From contig JFHB01000076.1 in NCBI GenBank assembly GCA_000729835.1, forward strand, positions 62,001-126,000: a stretch of 64,000 nt of DNA, in the 5' to 3' direction. This document shows positions 57,549-64,000 of this stretch, in pieces. Every line of letters starts with the position of its first letter. The stretch's first letter is position 1. This DNA is from Atkinsonella hypoxylon. Lineage: Eukaryota > Ascomycota > Sordariomycetes > Hypocreales > Clavicipitaceae. The notes beneath the pieces were generated by a model that saw nothing but the letters and a program-made list of their open reading frames with translations, made no database searches and was not told the origin of the DNA. The position numbers and the translations under genes are program-made.

Positions 57549-60500
57549 ATAACGAATAATGGAGCGAGGGAAATTCTATAGCATATCATGGTAATACCGG
57601 AGGGGGGGGGAGGAGAATAGGAGCTTGCCCCGACCAGATTGCTCAAGTGAACAGGGGTTGAGAGACGAAGACAAGAAATAACGGGGTAACGGCCGGAGAG
57701 GCGTGAGAACGAGTGGAGCTAGAGAAGGGAGTGTGCGGATGGATCTGGTGAGAGTGGTGGACGTAGTAATGTACGCTTGTACGGAGAATAATACACATAC
57801 TCCTAACATATAACCTTGTCGTGGCAACCCGAGTTGTGGCGAGGGCTCTACCTATCCTATAACAGAGATGACGTTTGTATTCAGTTTTTTCTAGATACCT
57901 TATCAGGACGCTTTTCTAGAATTCTTTGGAAGGGTCACTGCTCGAGAACATATGCTGCAAATCCTCCAAAAGTGGTCATTCTACGAGTATTACAGAGAGC
58001 CCTTACCAGGAACCGGGGTGGCGCGCGATGGTAGTACTGATGAGCATGGCTGCATGACTGCATGACTGCATAGTTCGGACGAGAAAGCACGAGCAAAGCA
58101 CAACGGGGCAAAACATAGCAGGTGGAGCCAGCTGGCCTCTGGTCATGCGAGGCATCGAGCAATTGCGTCGTGCGTGTGTGTATTTGTTTGTGCTGGCGCG
58201 TGTGCTAATTATCGCGAGCGAGCAGTGAAGAAATGAGATGAGGGGTGGAGGAGGAAGTGGAGAGGAGTGGATAAGAAGTGGACAGGTGTGGACAGGTGTG
58301 GGCTGAAGAGGACATCAGATTGGACCGTTTTCGGCAAATCAAAACAACGGGAAATAGGCTGGGCGGTTTTGCTGGCCCGAGTCGAGCAGGATGATAATGT
58401 GGTGGTGGGTGGGTGCCTAGGTAGGTAGTGGGTGGTGCGCACTGCTCCAGGCACCCACAGCCGAATGGATGAGGGGAGAAATCAAGGACAGGGATGCAAG
58501 GGCTCCTAGGCCAAGCATAAATCAGATTGAGAAGCTGCAAGGTACCCGCCCCTCGCGTCCCGCGCGCCGGCTGTCCTGCAAAAGCAATGCAATGTCATTC
58601 ATTCAGCAAGCCGCCTGATGCACGGCACTATGCAGGAAGTTGGCAGTAAGCGCATGAGGTCGACCTTGTTATCTACACGGACGGTTGGAGCAGCTAGACT
58701 AGATGCGCAAGGTACCAGAACACCAACCTGAAGTGTAAGTATCTAGGTACCTAGTAGGGACCTAAGGCACCAAGGCACATGGGTGCTGCCAGGGCCGACA
58801 GAACGCATCCCGACAGCTGCTCCCACTCGTCTTATTAATCCCCGATGGCAAACTCTGACGTGATAAGCAGTATCATTGGCCCGAGGCCCAGCCGACAGCT
58901 GTGCACCTAGGCAGCCACGTTGCATGCACGCCTTTGGATGGTGTTTAGCTCAATCAGCAACAACAACGTCTTTGTGCTTAGTACAGAAATGCGACACCGA
59001 ATACCTAATGCGACTGGATGTGTTTCCCACCTCAATCACGCAATGTTGGCATTAAACATTGTTTCTCTCTCTCTCGAAGATTAATTACAATTGATTACAC
59101 GGAGCCTAGTCAGCATTGTAGCCACGCAACGTGGGATTGCAATTCCCCGAGTTTGGCGCCTGCCGCTAACTATCCTCCCACCGCGCCGGTGGCCTTTGTT
59201 CCACGGGCCGACCAAAACGATCCTCAGCTTCGTCTATTTTTTGCGACACTACCCAGAGTTATTGATTCTTTTGCACTCCCTGTTTATAAATGTACCAATA
59301 CATGCATATTATGGACCAGGAGGTTCAGAATGCCATTTGTATCAGAAGGGGCAGTGGCTAAGCGCCTGAAGCAACAACCTACATGCATGTACTCCGTACA
59401 TACAGAAGAAAGTACCTGGCATAATATTTGATGGGCATCTTGGCCGGGCGACATGCAGAGTTCCACCGTCTAGCTGTAGGGAAGCTGGCACAGAAGCCCC
59501 GAAAGGACACCAGAGACACGATGCAATGGAAAACAACCAGGGTGTTTTTTTTTTAATTTTTTTTTTTATGGAAATACCGCACCAAACAAAGATTGAGATT
59601 GAGCTACGGCATTTAGATTCGAACCTTGTGCAAGGGGTTATAACACTGGCGGCGACCGCGGGCCGCATGCCTCTATCTGGGCCACTTCCTTGACCACTTT
59701 GCACTATTTACTACGACACAATTTACTTGAAATGAGGCGTGGACACCGATCGAGTCACGCTTGCCATCGAAGCTTCGGTGCTGGTGGGTTTGCACTTGAG
59801 TTGACCCCCGCGCTTATTGCATTGTAGATGCTAAAAAAGCCAACTTTCCATCAGACCACAATAGCATGGAATACTCCATACTCCGTATCTGGAGCCACTA
59901 TCTATAATTATACGTACTACGCAGTAAATACATATATGCTCTAGACATCAAGAAATAAGCAAGTTTCTATTTGACGGTAATACTGGGGCAGACTGTGACT
60001 GTTATTGCGCTGGATATCTGTTCGAGCTGCATGACTGTGAGAAACATTACTTATTGTAGCCAGCACTGTCTGGGTCATGAGGCTTCTGGGGGCAGGAGGA
60101 AGACAAGGTAGATTACCTGACTTGTGATGTAAAAGCCCAAAGAGGGAATGTATAGCTAGATCAAAAGATGCCATTGTGTTTTATGACATGTCTTGTGTTG
60201 ACAGTGATTAATTTAATTAATTAAGTAATTAACAACGGGATTTGCTTCGAGGTAATATCTATCAGACCAAGTACGTAATAGGTGCTAACGTGTCAATAGC
60301 GGCCCCGATACGGAATAGACAAGCTGTCAATGTACGCCTTCAGCCCCACCTGACAACTCCGTATTAGGTGTGCAAGAAAAGATCCCGTCCACTGAGATTG
60401 GGTGAACTGAGGGGTCGTGTTCATTTTCACCCGCGTGCGCGCCTCTGTGATCAATGGCAAACGGCAGTCCTACTTAATCCATGGATCTATCTATGCAGTC

Positions 60501-61329
60501 CTGCTCGAATAGCCAGCTCTGTGATTAGCATGTAATTAATGCTAGGCTAGACAGCATGATGGGCGATGATATCCATCTTGTTTAGCGAGATTCGTGAGCT
60601 TCGAGCAGTCTTCCATCTCACCGCACTCTCAGTACACACGAGGTACTTATTATTCCATGCAATAGCCATGTGTCATGTATGCAAAGTGTCCGTTTGTGTA
60701 TGCGTAATTTGCTGAGACTTGTATCCCAGTGCTCGCACGGAAATTAAACGTATCTCTCAACTCCACCAGGCCTGATTGGTCGGTCCACTGTAGAAAATTT
60801 GCGTCTAGGCGAGACTACGCCGTAGGACACTGCATTATACCCCTAATTTACCCCCCCCCCCAATCGATGCAACGATGCAACGACGCTACCTACTTAAGTT
60901 ACTCCGTATCCAGTTGAAGAGCCAATACAAAGTAAATGATCGAAGCCGAGATAGGAGAAAAGGAAAAAAAAAAAAAAAAAAGGGGTTTCTCTCTCCTTCA
61001 CCTTCCCGCTCTGTAATCGCATTTTTTTCAACACCTTTCCTATTGCAGCATCAACGCTCGTATCGTAAAAGCAGCAATTGTCCCGTTCCAGGGTGACGCT
61101 GTCCATCACGGACCGTGATTGGTGTGATGTGGCGAGGACTATCTAGAATAAGTTAGGCCTAAGCACGCAGCAGCAACTAGGCCCAAAACGGAAGTGGCAT
61201 CCGCATATGCAGAGTTCTCTTGCATAGAACACAAAAGTATCTCTTATATAAATAAATCCGTTGCTGCGTGTGTACGCACTCGCCGCTGATCTTTGCGTAT
61301 AGTTAGTGGGTGTACCTAAGTACCTACCT

Positions 61330-61352
61330 ACATTCCTAGGTACCTAGGTACT
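61330..61352. repeat. CTAGGTAC palindromic cluster
   Basis: Overlapping CCTAGG and GGTACC palindromes, a word that recurs in intergenic DNA of this window (27757, 37687, 58742). Confidence 0.6.
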
Positions 61353-64000
61353 TGAAGCGCCATAGTATAGCGGTCTGCTATCACGCAAATGCTGTGGATA
61401 TGAGTCTGGTGGATGATAATGCCTTGCTTGGGCACAAAGTAGTATAGTCATGGTATTATTATACGCACCCAAAAAAAAAAGAAAAAAAGAAAAAGAAAAC
61501 CCCCAAGTGAAATTACTAATGCGAGATTTCGCGTGCGCTAGGTAGTCAGCTAAGGAGGCGAGACCACTCTGCAATTTCCCTTTATCCACCGCGCAATCAA
61601 TCAAATGGCTTCCTTGACTACTGCCTCAGCCATCAGTTTTTCTTCGCTATCAAGTTGCAGCATTTCGATCGGCACCGGCGCTTACTGCTGCACAGCAGAC
61701 ACCGTTTCTTCACATCCCCTTACTTCTTTACGAAGCTCGAAGAGCATGTCGAATCACACGAGCCCCCCTGCCCTATGTAAGCAGCTGAGAGAGCTTGTGT
61801 AATTCGTCACCATCGTGGCTACACTGGTCCGCGATATATCTGAAATGCCATCCATTCAGCTTGCCGTTGGGAACAGTCCGTATACTCGAATCTTGACTTC
61901 CCCCCCCCCAAAAAAAAAAACCGTGGCTAAGCGTGGCCAAGCAATTTACCAATGATCAGAGGCGGAACTGGGCGCTTTGCTGTCTGATTAGATGACGAGT
62001 GGGATTGTGCTTGTATCTACACCAGTTGGCTTCGATGCCGTAGACGTTGATCTGGGGTATTCTTCTCGTGACTGTCGTTTCCCTGACCCAACACCTGTTC
62101 ATCTTGATCCGTCCATCTTGCATCGTGCTCTTCCAATTTATCCGGCCATCTCCTAATTATCGCCTTGCTATCTCAGCCATCCGATCCTATTCAACAGGGC
62201 TGTTTACGCGGGCAGCCTCAATCTCCTGGTCTCTGTGCCCAAGCGTAGATATCGAACAAGCGCCAGTCCAGCAAAACAAAACAAAGAAAAAAAAGAAGAA
62301 AGAAAGAAACAGGCCGCTAGTTGTATGACTGCGCCAATCGTTGGAAGCCCTCCCCACAGTCAGCAACGGTCTTCTGCGCAAAGCGGACGGTGGCCGCAAC
62401 GCTTCCAAACACACCACCGGGGGTAGTCGTAGTCTTTGTTTTTGTTTTTCTTTTTGTCGTCGGTGGATCGATCACGGACTTAATTGGGACGAGTTCAGTG
62501 CCACAGCCGGCTCAACTGTGTCGTTTAATTTCCCACTCGCCGGACGCTTATTCATGCGATCTCTCCATGCAAGATGCGTCTGAGCTATGACGCGTGGGAA
62601 AGAAATACTAACACTATCCCACGGCCATCCTATTCCCATCGAAGCGCTTGGAAAATTTTTCCCCATCTCGTGATACCAGCTTGTGATTGGCCTGATCGTA
62701 TCATACTCGAGGCATCGTAGGAGAAAACATGGCATGGAATAAGAATGGTACCCACTCAGGGCACTATTAATAAAAATGCGCACTATCCATGGTCGCAGTG
62801 TGCATTGATGAATTGACGCCCCACGAGCAAGCTCCTTGGCTTCCGTCTATTGGTCCTGGACTCAAGATTATTAGCGTAATGTGCCCTGTAAAAATAGTCG
62901 AAAACAGTCCCTCGGATAGACGGAAAAATATCGGCATGCAGGCCCCTCGGAGCTTATCTTCTTCTTCTTTTTTTTTTCCTTTTCTTTTCTTTGGTTTTTT
63001 GTGTTTATATGTGGATGGCAATATGGGCGTGGTGTATCTCCTGAGCCTACCCTACATGTTTTCCCCGAGGCAGGCCAGACCAGATACTATTAACAAGGCG
63101 GCCAAATGAGTCTCGGCTAAGTGACCGTCGGGGGTGGACGCCAATATTTTCTGAAAAGCCTTGCTGCCACGCGGCCGTCACACCGGCCTACCTTGCATCC
63201 GACCGTCGCAATTTTGTTTAGCTCCGAGATAAAGAAAATGACGATCCTCAAAGGAAGATGCCGTCCTGTAGGCACAAAACTTGTCCTTTGGCCGGCAGTT
63301 ACCATCCCGGTAGCTCTAGCTTGTGATGATAGCTCGCAAAGACTCCGTGACTCAGTTTTCTTAAATCTCTTCTTGCTTTGCAGTCAGGTCTCCGGTGCCT
63401 TGCCCGATAACAACCTACCAAACGGGTCAAGGTGACAGCGAGTCTCTCCCTCTCTCTCTCCCGTTCGAGACCTCTGGCAGGCTACCTCGGCGCGAGAAGA
63501 AGCTTGCTGAGCACTTGCGGCCAAGATCGTTCGCCGCCGTAATGGCTCCCCGACAAGCCTAACCTGGTTGACACATTCGACGCGCAGGCATCTTTGCGGT
63601 TTAAGAGGTCACGTAGGATCTACCGTATCGCCCATGGTGTCGCTCGAAAACTGGTCGGCACGCAGAGACAAAAAAAGAAAAAGAAACCAAGTCCTGAAAG
63701 CGTTTCATCGCGAGCCAACGACTTAGTCGGGGAACGTGACAGTCTGACTGTATTAGTAATGCGCGAACCACCACATCTCCCCAGTCATTAGCCTGCGTGA
63801 CGGCTAAACCAGAATATGAAAAAGATGGCGAACGACCAGGAACATCATTTCCTCACAATTGACCAGCGCATCATAGCATCAACACTGGTATTTTATCTTT
63901 GAGAGACCACAAAAGTCCCTGCATGCTTCTGACCATGACAATGAGAGCAGTCGGTATGGCCGCACGCCCGACTTCCACCCTCACAAGCCTGATACGAATG

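Larger units (their letters stand above)
57390..64000. other. Gene-poor 6.6-kb end of the window
   Basis: No gene is supported. The stretch holds four ACTCCGTA-type motifs (59391, 59880, 60356, 60901), CTAGGTAC clusters (58742-58756, 61332-61350), poly(A/T) and poly(C) tracts, and short random frames. A 65-codon ATG frame at 61605-61802 has a fair start context but no family resemblance. Confidence 0.45.

Noticed and set aside
59600..59690. tRNA-like B-box word (GGTTCGAATC on the minus strand)
   Set aside because: The flanking bases do not form a T-stem and no acceptor stem could be paired.
61605..61802. ATG frame of 65 codons, Ser-rich
   Set aside because: Fair start context but too short and unrecognised; no splice partner was found.

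Overview
The window looks like nuclear DNA of a filamentous ascomycete (Pezizomycotina, most likely Sordariomycetes and perhaps Hypocreales). The evidence is short introns (mostly 56-119 nt) with GTATGT/GTAAGT-type donors and CTAAC/CTGAC branch sequences, a StuA-type APSES regulator, a Zn2Cys6 regulator, GPI-anchored cell-wall-type proteins and a fungal L-rhamnonate-lactonase-type hydrolase. No bacterial operons, rRNA, tRNA or CRISPR arrays were seen. All gene models below were spliced by hand from reading frame, splice signals and family alignment knowledge; none has transcript support here.

Layout. 1-8 kb: the 3' end of an unidentified gene, an ERV25-type p24 cargo receptor (minus) divergent from U1 snRNP protein C (plus, with a 6-nt microexon), and a 1068-residue disordered orphan protein (minus). 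8-12.4 kb: gene-poor, simple repeats and a decayed copia-gag-like stretch. 12.4-16 kb: a cysteine-rich GPI-type protein, an HD-domain phosphohydrolase and a small bHLH protein. 16-20.4 kb: gene-poor. 20.4-31.2 kb: a protein with a CBM48/AMPK-like glycogen-binding domain, an LRA2-type lactonase, a coiled-coil protein and stuA. 31.2-44.6 kb: the long, repeat-laden stuA leader region followed by about 10 kb with no gene I can support. 44.6-48.8 kb: a single-BRCT protein convergent with a short-chain acyl-CoA synthetase ending in the peroxisomal signal SKL. 51.3-53.9 kb: a four-exon Zn2Cys6 transcription factor. 56.7-57.4 kb: a small GPI-type secreted protein. 57.4-64 kb: gene-poor.

Functional picture. 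This is ordinary fungal chromosome with housekeeping functions (ER-Golgi transport, splicing, DNA-repair-type BRCT), carbon metabolism (rhamnose lactonase, peroxisomal acyl-CoA synthetase, glycogen-binding-like protein), three regulators (StuA, bHLH, Zn2Cys6) and two cell-surface proteins. The genes do not form an evident biosynthetic cluster. Thirteen protein genes in 64 kb is sparse for a fungus; the space is filled by microsatellites, many poly(A)/poly(T) tracts, and dispersed short motifs, notably ACTCCGTA (14 exact copies found by eye, all intergenic). The most notable sequence-level observations are the 6-nt U1-C microexon that carries part of a zinc-ligand codon, a perfect 16-bp palindrome just upstream of the same gene, and the ACTCCGTA motif family.
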